Shown: positions 32,642 to 40,720 of the stretch, piece by piece | Layout of the letters: the number at the start of each line of letters is the position of its first letter | Numbering within the stretch: the first letter of the stretch is position 1 | Origin: Methanomassiliicoccales archaeon | Lineage (GTDB): Archaea; Thermoplasmatota; Thermoplasmata; Methanomassiliicoccales; UBA472 | Assembly: GCA_036504055.1 (NCBI GenBank) | Contig: DASXVU010000039.1 | Span: forward strand, 1 to 51,319 | DNA: 51,319 nt | Reading direction: 5' to 3' | Notes under the pieces: generated by a model | Databases searched by the model: none | Told to the model about the DNA's origin: nothing | What the model saw: the letters and a program-made list of their open reading frames with translations, nothing else | Made by a program: the position numbers and the translations under genes

Positions 32642-33117
32642 TGGTGATAAGAGGAATGGATGGGAATGGGTCTCATGTCCGGGGACTTTCACGGCCATTC
32701 TGTCATGATAACATTGAAGAACCGCCCATCTCACCTGATCCTGTTATTCATGGAATATGTGGGAGCCTTTCCTTCATCCCCGTTGGATACAACATGACGG
32801 TGGCTCCTTCTTCGCGCAGGCCAAGGTGCATGACCGTTAACGAGTCTTGAGAACCACGAAGCCCCTTCCCGATTCCATTCGGAAAGAAAATAGATACTGA
32901 GTTCGTGGTCTTTGGCGGTGCTATATTTGGACTGCTCCATGATCAGCGGATTTGGAATCATGATTCATTGGCAGCAACTTGCAGACGATGAGCTATGCGC
33001 CGCCCGAGGACGGCACATCCCATGCATGATGTTAATGAAACCGCGTTCTGCTGGAGACCGCACGAACCGCCCTCGGGCGGCGTAACAAGTATATCCTCAC
33101 ACGCGAAATGGACACTC
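32642..33117. other. 475-base gap with a widely spaced GC-rich inverted repeat
   Basis: No convincing gene. A frame on the plus strand from 32995 is an upstream extension of the HTH_10 gene. The right third holds the inverted repeat listed separately and a TATA-like AAGTATATCC (33087-33096) about 25-30 bases before the HTH_10 ATG. Confidence 0.5.
32998..33082. promoter_or_regulatory. 12-bp GC-rich inverted repeat with arms 73 bp apart
   Basis: CGCCGCCCGAGG (32998-33009) and its exact complement CCTCGGGCGGCG (33071-33082) flank 61 bases. The right arm ends directly before the TATA-like element of the HTH_10 gene. The arm-to-arm distance is close to seven helical turns, so paired regulator sites with DNA looping are possible. 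If transcribed, it would instead make a long-range stem. Confidence 0.55.
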
Positions 33118-33831
33118 ATGCAGATCATCGATGCAAAGCTCAGGATCAGGCACGATTCCACCATGTGCAAGATCTCGAACGAATATCCTGACACCCGAAT
33201 GTTGGTGTGGTGCAACGGTTCAAGCGACGTCCTACAGCTCTCCTCCGGAAAGGACTCCCTGGACGAGGTCATGGAGTCCTTGAAGAAGGTAACCTGCATC
33301 CAGGAATTGATGAAGGAGAAGGGCTCCGCTGTGACCATGGTGACGACATGCGCCTGCGACGGGGTGAGTCTTCCAGGAATAGCAGAAAAGGCAGGCTGCC
33401 TTTCCATCGGACCTTCCACCTATTCCGGAGGATGGGAGATGCTGCGTCTGTTCGCGCCGAACAAATCCGCCCTTAGGGACTGCATATCCCAGCTGAAGCT
33501 ATACGGCGAGGTGGAGGTCGCTTCCATGAAGGTCCGCAGCGAATCAGGCGCCCTGATCGACATGGGGATCGCCCCACTACCGTTCTTTGGAGGATTGACC
33601 GAAAAACAGATCGAGGTCCTAGTATCGGCGTATGAACATGGCCTGCTGAGCGTTCCTGCCCGGAATAAGATGGACCACGTGGCAGAGAAGATGGGCCTCT
33701 CTAGGTCGACCTATGGGGAACATCTGCGCAAGGCGGTGCAGACCCTGGTGGAGAACTCGTACCCGGTGCTGAAGCTTTACGCCCACCCATACGCCAACCC
33801 GGGTGGGATGGAAGCGGACGATGGAAAGTGA
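33118..33831 (+). CDS. HTH_10 (bacterio-opsin activator-like) regulator
   Basis: 237 residues from the ATG at MQIIDAKLRIRHDST, placed about 25-30 bases after a TATA-like element (leaderless). The C-terminal HTH_10 domain (PF04967) is clear: LTEKQIEVLVSAYEHGLLSVPARNKMDHVAEKMGLSRSTYGEHLRKAVQTLV (about 161-212). The N-terminal 155 residues are an alpha/beta sensor-like domain without recognised motif, with cysteines in TTCACDGVSLPG and AEKAGCLSIGP. It activates or represses unknown genes, and the paired GC-rich repeats before it may be its own sites. The 41-residue upstream extension is unlikely. Confidence 0.85.
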   Translation: MQIIDAKLRIRHDSTMCKISNEYPDTRMLVWCNGSSDVLQLSSGKDSLDEVMESLKKVTCIQELMKEKGSAVTMVTTCACDGVSLPGIAEKAGCLSIGPSTYSGGWEMLRLFAPNKSALRDCISQLKLYGEVEVASMKVRSESGALIDMGIAPLPFFGGLTEKQIEVLVSAYEHGLLSVPARNKMDHVAEKMGLSRSTYGEHLRKAVQTLVENSYPVLKLYAHPYANPGGMEADDGK

Positions 33832-33864
33832 TCGTCAATACCTCTACATCAATGAACGGCCAAC

Positions 33865-34467
33865 TTAGGCGGGCGATGGGCAGTCCCTGCTTTCCTTTCC
33901 CATCAGATATCCGCCGAAGACCATCAGCCAGAGGATGGATGGATAGACGATCATCCTTTCTGTTCCGCCGTGACCGATGGAGCCGAAAAGATCGATGATC
34001 CCCGAGTCGCTCACGAACATGACGGCGATATAGACCAGTCCGATCAACCCTAAGATGATGGAAAGGTGCTTCAGAGGCCAGCTGAGCATACCCGCCACGG
34101 CGATGGCCTGCAGGTTGAAGAACAGGAACGCCACCAACGCGAATATGCCATGAAGACCGGGGGTGTTCAGGGTGAATATGCCGACGCCCATGGCCCCGAT
34201 TCCGGCGATGGTGAACATGGCCAGGACATAGCGCCGCCGGTGGGATTGGTAATAGAGATATCCACCGGCGATGTTCAAGATGCCGACAACGAATATTGAC
34301 GCATTGAACAAGAGACTGGACTGGCTGATGATTCCGAGATCGCTTATGGCGTTGGCGTTCATGCTATACCCGGGGGCGATCGCCTCACAGATCATCAGGA
34401 TGGTCATGAACCAGGCCGCGCTAACGAAGAACAGTATTCCGGCCAGGCTCTTGTTGCTGAGGTTCAT
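33865..34467 (-). CDS. DUF998 six-helix membrane protein
   Basis: About 200 residues from MNLSNKSLAGIL (ATG). A TTG five codons upstream is the alternative. Six hydrophobic segments are spread evenly (about 6-28, 47-66, 78-96, 101-122, 133-153, 174-192). DUF998 landmarks: the loop APGYSMNANAISDLG after helix 1, NASIFVVGILNIAGGYLYY, and GIFTLNTPGLHGIFALVAFLFF. Function unknown. Convergent with the HTH_10 gene, 33 bases apart. Confidence 0.82.
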   Translation of the reverse strand: MNLSNKSLAGILFFVSAAWFMTILMICEAIAPGYSMNANAISDLGIISQSSLLFNASIFVVGILNIAGGYLYYQSHRRRYVLAMFTIAGIGAMGVGIFTLNTPGLHGIFALVAFLFFNLQAIAVAGMLSWPLKHLSIILGLIGLVYIAVMFVSDSGIIDLFGSIGHGGTERMIVYPSILWLMVFGGYLMGKESRDCPSPA

Positions 34468-34666
34468 GACCGCTAAATTCAAAAATGAATTATTAAATCT
34501 ACTGACGGGCGAACTTCTGATCCTACCTAGGAGATATTTTGCCCTTCAGTCCTCTACTGGCATGGCTTAGAATCGTATCAAGGTCGAAGGTCCTTCTTCA
34601 AATCAGTGTTTCAAAGGGATAGCTTTAATATCCCACCAGTTCAAATTCTATTGCGAGTACCAAAAA

Positions 34667-35053
34667 ATGAACGAGAACAACAACATAAGCCGCTTTACGC
34701 TGCTGGAAAAGACGCTGGAATCAAGAGCAGGGTTCAATGAGGAGACCGCACAGGAGGTATCCCTTAGGATCCTGAACTACTTCGGGTATCATGATGAGAT
34801 AATCGACAATGCATTGAGCCAAGAGGACCGAAAGCTGTTCTACTATCTCCAGGACATAGACCTGCTGCAGACGCATTGGGAGGAGACACAGCTAGCCAGC
34901 GGAAGGAACTGGCGCATATTCTATTGGGGGCTCAACCTGGAACGGCTCAGGGAATGCGAGATCAAGCTGAGCAAGAAGGTGGAAGACTCAGACGTCTACA
35001 TGTCGCTTCCGGAAACGGCATGGAACAAAGAGCATTTTCCCGCCCAGACCTGA
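34667..35053 (+). CDS. 128-residue soluble protein, DUF6015-like
   Basis: Helical protein: LLEKTLESRAGFNEETAQEVSLRILNYFGYHDEIIDNALSQEDRKLFYYLQDIDLLQT followed by WEETQLASGRNWRIFYWGLNLERLRECE. The FGY-D-x-I-I-D-N and G-R-x-W-R-I-x-Y-W patterns match a small euryarchaeal family I recall as DUF6015; its function is not known. The FYWGLN segment fits a winged-helix wing. TATA-like CTTTAATATCC about 40 bases upstream. The next gene begins 43 bases downstream and could be co-transcribed. Confidence 0.7.
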   Translation: MNENNNISRFTLLEKTLESRAGFNEETAQEVSLRILNYFGYHDEIIDNALSQEDRKLFYYLQDIDLLQTHWEETQLASGRNWRIFYWGLNLERLRECEIKLSKKVEDSDVYMSLPETAWNKEHFPAQT

Positions 35054-35096
35054 AGGTCTCAAAACCAATTTATTCCGGGTCCTGCATCATTGGACC

Positions 35097-35411
35097 GTGA
35101 AGTTCTGTTATTGTCCAGAATGCAAGGAGCTGCACCCCAAGAACTGGTATAGCGGGCGCTCGTGCGAAAGGTGCGACGGGACATGTACCGTTATCATCAT
35201 CCCCCCATCCCTGGCCGGTTATCTGATGTATGTGTTTAGCGCCCTGGCGGTCGTTCTCATCGTAGTCTTCCTGCTGGACACCAAGTGGGCCCTGTCTGAC
35301 CTTTCCGTTCCACTCATCTTTGCAGCCATCATCGCCGGGTTCGCATGCTCGTTCATCGAGATCGGTCGGGGCACTCGGCTGGCATATGAGCGGGTCCAGA
35401 AGAAGGTCTAA
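35097..35411 (+). CDS. Zinc-ribbon membrane protein
   Basis: 104 residues with a GTG start. N-terminal ribbon YCPECKELHP...SCERCDG (about 5-28), then two membrane helices (LAGYLMYVFSALAVVLIVVFLL and VPLIFAAIIAGFACSFIEIG) and a basic end. Unknown family. Follows the 128-residue protein gene and converges with the pilin-like genes, ending four bases past their stop (overlap 35408-35411). Confidence 0.65.
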   Translation: MKFCYCPECKELHPKNWYSGRSCERCDGTCTVIIIPPSLAGYLMYVFSALAVVLIVVFLLDTKWALSDLSVPLIFAAIIAGFACSFIEIGRGTRLAYERVQKKV

Positions 35412-35884
35412 GCATACCGGACCGTCAGCACGTAGCTGCATGGACCCGAAGGAGAGGCGACCGATAGGCTGGAGACAAAGATGTCGTCACCTACCGCACT
35501 CTGGTTTCCGCTCCCGAAAACATAACGGTACTCCCCTGACGAACACCTCCACTCCGCCGTGAACTGGGGTTGGAACAGACCCTGGAGCGTCGATTCGATC
35601 TCGGAATGGATCCTATCGGGGAGCGGTTTCTTGATGAACAGCAGGGTGCCGATGGCGTCCGAGACCGGCATGAACCGTTCCGATGATTCCGACCAGGAGC
35701 GAAGGGTCGTGCTCAGCAGGACGGCGTGACATTTCTCCACATACGCCTGCACATCCTGATCGATGCCGTGGACAGGAGTGAAGGCGACCAGGACGGTCAC
35801 GGACACGACCGACATCACCGTCAGGAACATGAGCGCGTCGAAGAGCGCTGCCATGCCGGACCTGCCCGGTCGTCTCATCGCCAT
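35408..35884 (-). CDS. Pilin-like protein 2
   Basis: 158 residues. The N terminus MAMRRPGRSGMAALFDALMF is followed by a hydrophobic helix (to about residue 37). The basic stretch, glycine, five residues, acidic residue and hydrophobic helix resemble class III (prepilin) signal sequences cleaved after Gly. The rest (about 40-158) is a soluble beta-rich domain with a C-x3-x-Y pattern (WRCSSGEYRYVFGSG) and a final PCSYVLTVRY strand. It overlaps the upstream pilin-like gene by ten bases. Probably exported and assembled or membrane-retained by the ATPase/TadC machinery encoded 3 kb away. Confidence 0.65.
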   Translation of the reverse strand: MAMRRPGRSGMAALFDALMFLTVMSVVSVTVLVAFTPVHGIDQDVQAYVEKCHAVLLSTTLRSWSESSERFMPVSDAIGTLLFIKKPLPDRIHSEIESTLQGLFQPQFTAEWRCSSGEYRYVFGSGNQSAVGDDIFVSSLSVASPSGPCSYVLTVRYA

Positions 35885-36345
35885 ACCATCACCGTGGCCT
35901 TGGCGGCGTGAACCGTCCGATCGGTCATGGAAAGCGTCAACGGGACCGAAATAGAGCAGGTCTCGTTCTCAGGGCTCAGCTCTCCCATTCGCACCAGGAC
36001 CTTGGAAGCTGCGCCCATGGTGATGTCCTGAAGCAGGATGGAATAGCCGTTGATCTTTGGACCGGCATGCAAGAGCGATGGATTGAGCGATCCAAGGGAT
36101 GAGTTCTGAAGGACATCCCCTTCGAAGAAAGGGGGTCCGAGCGAGAACACCTGGTCGGCAAGCGACCTGCAACCGTCATGGAGGGAGTTCTGTCCTGAAT
36201 CGCGCCTCAGGTCGATCCCGACGAATGCCAGCGAGGTGGTCACCAGGATCACTCCGCAGATGACCACCATCATCGCCAGGACCGACTCCATGAATCCTCC
36301 AATACCGGTCCGGCCGGGACGCCGACCTCCGGTCCGCTTGACCAT
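35875..36345 (-). CDS. Pilin-like protein 1
   Basis: 156 residues. It starts MVKRTGGRRPGRTGIGGFME with a following hydrophobic helix (SVLAMMVVICGVILVTTSLAFVG). The same RRPGR-x-G-x5-acidic pattern occurs in pilin-like protein 2, so the two are related N-terminally. The soluble domain (about 50-156) holds CRSLADQVFSLGPPFFEGDVL and a late C in ENETCSISVPLTLSM. First gene of a two-gene unit. A minor pilin or pseudopilin role is inferred from the signal and context. Confidence 0.65.
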   Translation of the reverse strand: MVKRTGGRRPGRTGIGGFMESVLAMMVVICGVILVTTSLAFVGIDLRRDSGQNSLHDGCRSLADQVFSLGPPFFEGDVLQNSSLGSLNPSLLHAGPKINGYSILLQDITMGAASKVLVRMGELSPENETCSISVPLTLSMTDRTVHAAKATVMVWR

Positions 36346-36401
36346 GGACGAGCGATCTGATGAGATCCTCTAGATTGTAGCGACTACAATGAACCTACCT
36401 T

Positions 36402-38330
36402 TCACGGTACGCCGTTCTGATAGTGGGCGGAGGTTATCGGTCCGCACTTCTTCCTCAGGACCGCCTTGCTGTCCAGGTCCCTCCCCTGGAACACTTTGGC
36501 GGCCAGCTCGGCCAGGTCCGGATGCCTGCGGCGCAGGTCCAGGGCGAAAGAATCGATGCCCATGTCCTCCATCTCCTGCAGATAGTCCAGGAGGAACAGG
36601 TCCGATGAGTTCGTTATGTGGGCATAGCCGTCCGTGTCACGGTAGACCTGGAAACGCTTGCCCAGATGGTCCATCAGGAAACCTTCTTTCAAAGACGGGT
36701 CCTTGGTGATCATCAGTTCCACCCTGCCGAAAGCCAGCACCTCCAAACGGCCGTCGTAATGCTGTACCGTCTCCCAGATGTCATCATGCGACAGTTCCAC
36801 CGACATAGTCTGCTGGAAGAGCCTGGGGATCGTCATCGAGTTGAAGAAGTTCATCGAGTGGTGGCCGTACAGACGCCGGTCTCCGTATTGATGGGCCTGG
36901 CCTACATTGCATACCATTATGGAGCTGTCCTCCAGCAACGGCATCTCCACCGACACCCGGGGCATGATCGGGACGAACTCCTGGCCGGCGTCCGTACACA
37001 TGGCCCGGGCCTCGTCGATCTGTTTGTTCCGCTCGAAATAGATGCGGTCGGAGAACGGCAGGACCTTCTCCAGCACCTTGAGGCTCGATGCGTACACGGA
37101 CATCTCCGCCTGCCTCGGCTGGCGCCGGTGCTTCGCCGGGCGGAGCTGGACCGGACGTCTCGTGGCGGTGAGCTCGGGGAACTGCATGGTATCGATCATC
37201 TTTCGCATGGAGTCGAACTCCCGGTCCTTCGTCTTGTATACGGTGAACTCGCCCACCTCCATCTTGAACGGGGAGCGCAGGTACACCGTTCCATCCCTGG
37301 TGCTGCTCTGCTCTTTGACCTCGAAACCGGCCAGCTTCTCGCTGCCCCGGTACATGGTGATCCCGTCGCCAGGAAGGACCTTGTCGGTCTTCAGCGCCAG
37401 CCTTGTTCCGTCGGAGACGGCCTTGCCCAGAGGAAGGCCGCGTGAATCCGCGTACTCCCGGGCCATGACATTCGTGTCCATCAGGTAACCGCGCGAGAAG
37501 CCCCGGTTGAACACCGTTTCCAGCAGTTCGCGTTCCCGCGGCGTGATCAGCTCGCGGTCGCCCGCCTGGGCCCTTTTGATGACCGACTTGTATATCTTGG
37601 TGGCCACGTAGACGTACAGCGGATTGCGCATCCGGCCTTCGATCTTGATCGATTTCACGCCGATGCGCAACAGCTCTGGGATCGCCTCGATGCCGAACGT
37701 GTCCGCAGTGCTGAGGAGGTAGCCGCGCTCATCCCCGAGCTCGTACTCCTTGCGGCAGGGCTGGGCGCACAGCCCGCGGTTACCGCTCCTGCCCCCGAGC
37801 ATGCTGGAGAACAGGCATTGTCCGGAGACGCAGTAACACAGCGCCCCGTGGACGAAAACCTCGAGGCCGACCTTGCTTCCCTCCTTGATCTTACGGATCT
37901 GGGCCAGGGACAGTTCCCGGGCCAGGATGACCCGCTCGATGCCCTCTTCCTGGGCCCATAGCGCCCCTTCGATAGAATCGATCCCCATCTGGGTCGATGC
38001 GTGCACCGGCATCTTGATGCTCTCTTTGATGAGGCGGAGAAGACCGCGGTCCTGGACGATGACCGCGTCCGCGTTTATGGAACGCAGCATGTCCACGTAC
38101 GAGGCGGCCGTTTCCAGCTCGCTCTCCTTGATCAACGTGTTGACGGTGACGTACACCTTGACGTGATGGTCATGGGCGAGCTTGATCGCAGAGCGCATCT
38201 CCCCATCATCAAAATTCTCGGCCAAACGCCGGGCGCCGAAGTCCTTCCCGCCCAGGTAGACCGCGTCCGCTCCTCCGATGATGGCCGCCTTCAGGGCGTC
38301 CTTGTATCCTACCGGCGCTAACAGCTCCAC
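36402..38330 (-). CDS. Peptidase U32-family RNA hydroxylation protein
   Basis: 642 residues, GTG start, the long U32 form. A TIM-barrel-like N-terminal half (MELLAPVGYKDALKAAIIGGADAVYLGG) carries the family cysteines C165, C167, C172, C188 and C192 in HGALCYCVSGQCLF and NRGLCAQPCRK, expected to hold an Fe-S cluster. DTFGIEAIPELLRIGVKSIKIEGRMR follows, then C-terminal extensions. Relatives TrhP and RlhA hydroxylate tRNA uridine-34 or 23S rRNA cytidine. Peptidase activity is doubtful for most members. It lies between the pilin-like genes and the pilus ATPase operon, probably by chance. Confidence 0.9.
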   Translation of the reverse strand: MELLAPVGYKDALKAAIIGGADAVYLGGKDFGARRLAENFDDGEMRSAIKLAHDHHVKVYVTVNTLIKESELETAASYVDMLRSINADAVIVQDRGLLRLIKESIKMPVHASTQMGIDSIEGALWAQEEGIERVILARELSLAQIRKIKEGSKVGLEVFVHGALCYCVSGQCLFSSMLGGRSGNRGLCAQPCRKEYELGDERGYLLSTADTFGIEAIPELLRIGVKSIKIEGRMRNPLYVYVATKIYKSVIKRAQAGDRELITPRERELLETVFNRGFSRGYLMDTNVMAREYADSRGLPLGKAVSDGTRLALKTDKVLPGDGITMYRGSEKLAGFEVKEQSSTRDGTVYLRSPFKMEVGEFTVYKTKDREFDSMRKMIDTMQFPELTATRRPVQLRPAKHRRQPRQAEMSVYASSLKVLEKVLPFSDRIYFERNKQIDEARAMCTDAGQEFVPIMPRVSVEMPLLEDSSIMVCNVGQAHQYGDRRLYGHHSMNFFNSMTIPRLFQQTMSVELSHDDIWETVQHYDGRLEVLAFGRVELMITKDPSLKEGFLMDHLGKRFQVYRDTDGYAHITNSSDLFLLDYLQEMEDMGIDSFALDLRRRHPDLAELAAKVFQGRDLDSKAVLRKKCGPITSAHYQNGVP

Positions 38331-38445
38331 GTTGTCGGCTATGCACTTCTTGGCTTAAATGCACGGCAATATCCGAACGTAGGCGTAGCTTACAGTTAAT
38401 TGTTAATGGGATTACCCCGGACGCTGCTCATCCGCATCAGATAGA

Positions 38446-39000
38446 ATGAGGGCAAAGCGAGTATTGGTTGCAAAGAGGCCGGCCGTCCAGACGTTGGAGC
38501 CGAAGAGGACCGAATGTGTTTTTACGCGGTCAGAGGACGGCCTTCTGTTCGATTGCCGTGGCTGTCCCCAGGGAAAGGACCTGAACGACGTCGTCTGCCT
38601 GAAACGGGTCATCTCTGTCCTCGCCGATCAGACTGAAGTGAACGAGGTCGTTCTTTCCGGCGATTGGGAATCGCTTTACCGCGAGGGCTGCGTCCGGGTC
38701 CTGAACGCCTATGCGGAACTGGTCCGGGCCTGCCGCTGCGGCAGCCTGGCGGTCCAGGGCGGTGAGCAATGCCAATCCTGCCCGAACGACCCGAGGAAGC
38801 TTGTGGCCGCGATCGCCGACCGGGCACCGCTGCCCTGGGATGACCTCCGCCGCCGGGCTTCGTCGGCCGCCGTCCGTCCGGGCTGCTATGCCTGTGCCGC
38901 TTCCGCCGCTTCTCTGATGACCCGCCTGGAAGCCATCTCCAAAGGGATCGACCGCATCGTCGCAAAAGAGGCCTTCCGCATCGTGGGGGTCTCGGAATGA
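38446..39000 (+). CDS. Cysteine-rich protein coupled to the pilus ATPase
   Basis: 184 residues with eleven cysteines, several in pairs: CRGC (37-40), C51, C96-x-C98, CQSC (109-112), CYAC (147-150). They could hold one or two zinc ions or Fe-S clusters. No known domain is recognised. The stop overlaps the ATPase ATG as ATGA, so the two are translationally coupled, and the three-gene order cysteine-rich protein, ATPase, TadC is tight. It may be a detached regulatory or N-terminal domain of the ATPase. That is inference. Confidence 0.75.
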   Translation: MRAKRVLVAKRPAVQTLEPKRTECVFTRSEDGLLFDCRGCPQGKDLNDVVCLKRVISVLADQTEVNEVVLSGDWESLYREGCVRVLNAYAELVRACRCGSLAVQGGEQCQSCPNDPRKLVAAIADRAPLPWDDLRRRASSAAVRPGCYACAASAASLMTRLEAISKGIDRIVAKEAFRIVGVSE

Positions 39001-40718
39001 TGCCCCGGATCATAGCCGAGCAGGTCACCGTCCGTCAGCCGAACGAGGTTCCGCGGGGAGTACGCCAGTTGCTCAACCGTGACCGGATGAAGCGCCCGCG
39101 CTTTTCCCAATGCTGGACCCTTCCCTCGCAGGCCAATGGTCTGACGGCCATCGATGCCTACGCCGTCTCGGATTCGCAGGTCCAGATACTTACGAAGGGC
39201 ACTCAGACATTCTACCATGTCTCTCCCTGGGAGTACAACATCCCCAAGGAATGGTCGCTAGCGGTGCAGGAGACCATAGATGCGGTTTCGAACTGCCCCC
39301 CTGCCGACATCTCACGCTCCTATGAAGAGCTGCGCAGATACGTCCGCGAGACCGCCACCCGTACCATCAGCAGGATCGCCCAGAGGGATCGTGTCGATCT
39401 TGGTTCTGATGAGAAGGAAAGGACCTCGATCATCGATAAGCTGGCCAACGTCACCGCCAGATACACCATCGGACTGGGGCTGTTCGAGGTCCTTCTGGGC
39501 GATGACCGGATCGAGGACATCTACGTCGACGCTCCGAGCCAGGACAACCCGATCCATGTGACGGTGGGCGGGATTAAGGGCAGCGGTACGGTGGTCCGCT
39601 GCCAGACGAACATCGTGGCCTCGGGCAACGAGATCGAGGGACTGGTCTCGCGTTTCCGGCAATACAGCAGAAGGCCGTTCTCCGAGGCCTTCCCGGTCCT
39701 CGAGACCGACGCGGTCGGGTTCGACGCCCGGGCCACGTTCATCGGCAAGCCCCTGTCGCCCAACGGTACGGCCCTGGCGCTGAGGAGACATGCGCGCAGC
39801 GTATGGACCCTGCCCAGGTTCATGTACAACGGAACGATCGACGCCATGACCGCCGGTCTCATCTCCTTCCTCATCGACGGCCGGAGCACCATTCTTTTCT
39901 GCGGTCCGCGAGGCTCAGGCAAGTCCTCCCTGCTTTCCGCATCGCTGTTCGAGTTCCCTGTCAGCCAGAGGATCCTGACCATCGAGGATACCATGGAACT
40001 TCCCTGCCGCCAGATGCAACGCCTGGGATTCAAGGTGCAATCGATGCTGGTGGAGAACCGGATGGGTCAAGACCGGGCGGACCGAACGGACGAGGCTTTG
40101 AGGGTGTCGTTGCGATTGGGCGAATCGGCCATAGTGCTCGGGGAGGTTCGCGGCAAGGAGGCGATGACCCTGTACGAGAGCATGCGGACCGGCAAGGCCG
40201 GCTCGTCAGTGCTGGGAACCATCCATGGCGACTCCGCGCGATCGGTCTTCGAGCGCGTGGTCCACGACCTGGGCATCTCCGGTGAGGCGTTCAGCGCCAC
40301 GGACATGGTGATCACCCTTGGTCTTAACCGGATCGCCGGGGGTCAGCGCCAGGAGCGCAAGGTCGTGGAAGTGGCGGAATGCGCCAGGAGCCGCGGCGTC
40401 GGGGAGTTCAACAGATTGGTGGTCTATGACAACAACTCCGCAACTCCGGTGTTCGACCGTTCGTTCACGTCGGAGTGCATTTCCCGGATAGCCTCCTCAT
40501 GGAACATCAGTTACGAGGAGGCGATGCTCAACATCGAGAGCCGGGCACGGATGAGGCAGGCCCTGGTCGACGCGGCCTTTGCGGGACGGACCGATTTCCT
40601 GGGACCGGAATGGACCTGCAAATGCAACGAGTTCTTCTGGAGCCGAGTGGACTCGAAGGAAAGGGACTACGACGCCATGGTCAGGGATTTCACCCAGCTG
40701 ATCTCAAGGGGAATGTGA
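38997..40718 (+). CDS. Type II/IV secretion (archaeal pilus) ATPase, GspE/TadA/VirB11-like
   Basis: 573 residues. N-terminal domain to about 155, then the catalytic part: arginine-rich linker region, Walker A CGPRGSGKSS (302-311), Asp box TIEDTMELP (328-336), Walker B IVLGEVRGKE (379-388), His box TIHGDSA (408-414). It should form a cytosolic hexamer that powers pilin polymerisation or export. The C-terminal 90 residues contain CKCNEFFW. Coupled upstream to the cysteine-rich protein by ATGA and downstream to the membrane partner by a 2-base gap. The two pilin-like genes nearby are the likely substrates. Confidence 0.92.
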   Translation: MMPRIIAEQVTVRQPNEVPRGVRQLLNRDRMKRPRFSQCWTLPSQANGLTAIDAYAVSDSQVQILTKGTQTFYHVSPWEYNIPKEWSLAVQETIDAVSNCPPADISRSYEELRRYVRETATRTISRIAQRDRVDLGSDEKERTSIIDKLANVTARYTIGLGLFEVLLGDDRIEDIYVDAPSQDNPIHVTVGGIKGSGTVVRCQTNIVASGNEIEGLVSRFRQYSRRPFSEAFPVLETDAVGFDARATFIGKPLSPNGTALALRRHARSVWTLPRFMYNGTIDAMTAGLISFLIDGRSTILFCGPRGSGKSSLLSASLFEFPVSQRILTIEDTMELPCRQMQRLGFKVQSMLVENRMGQDRADRTDEALRVSLRLGESAIVLGEVRGKEAMTLYESMRTGKAGSSVLGTIHGDSARSVFERVVHDLGISGEAFSATDMVITLGLNRIAGGQRQERKVVEVAECARSRGVGEFNRLVVYDNNSATPVFDRSFTSECISRIASSWNISYEEAMLNIESRARMRQALVDAAFAGRTDFLGPEWTCKCNEFFWSRVDSKERDYDAMVRDFTQLISRGM

Positions 40719-40720
40719 GG

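Noticed and set aside
40475-40720. Longer start for the TadC-type protein inside the ATPase gene
   Set aside because: The 82 extra codons are an out-of-frame reading of the ATPase. A good ATG two bases after its stop gives the usual length.
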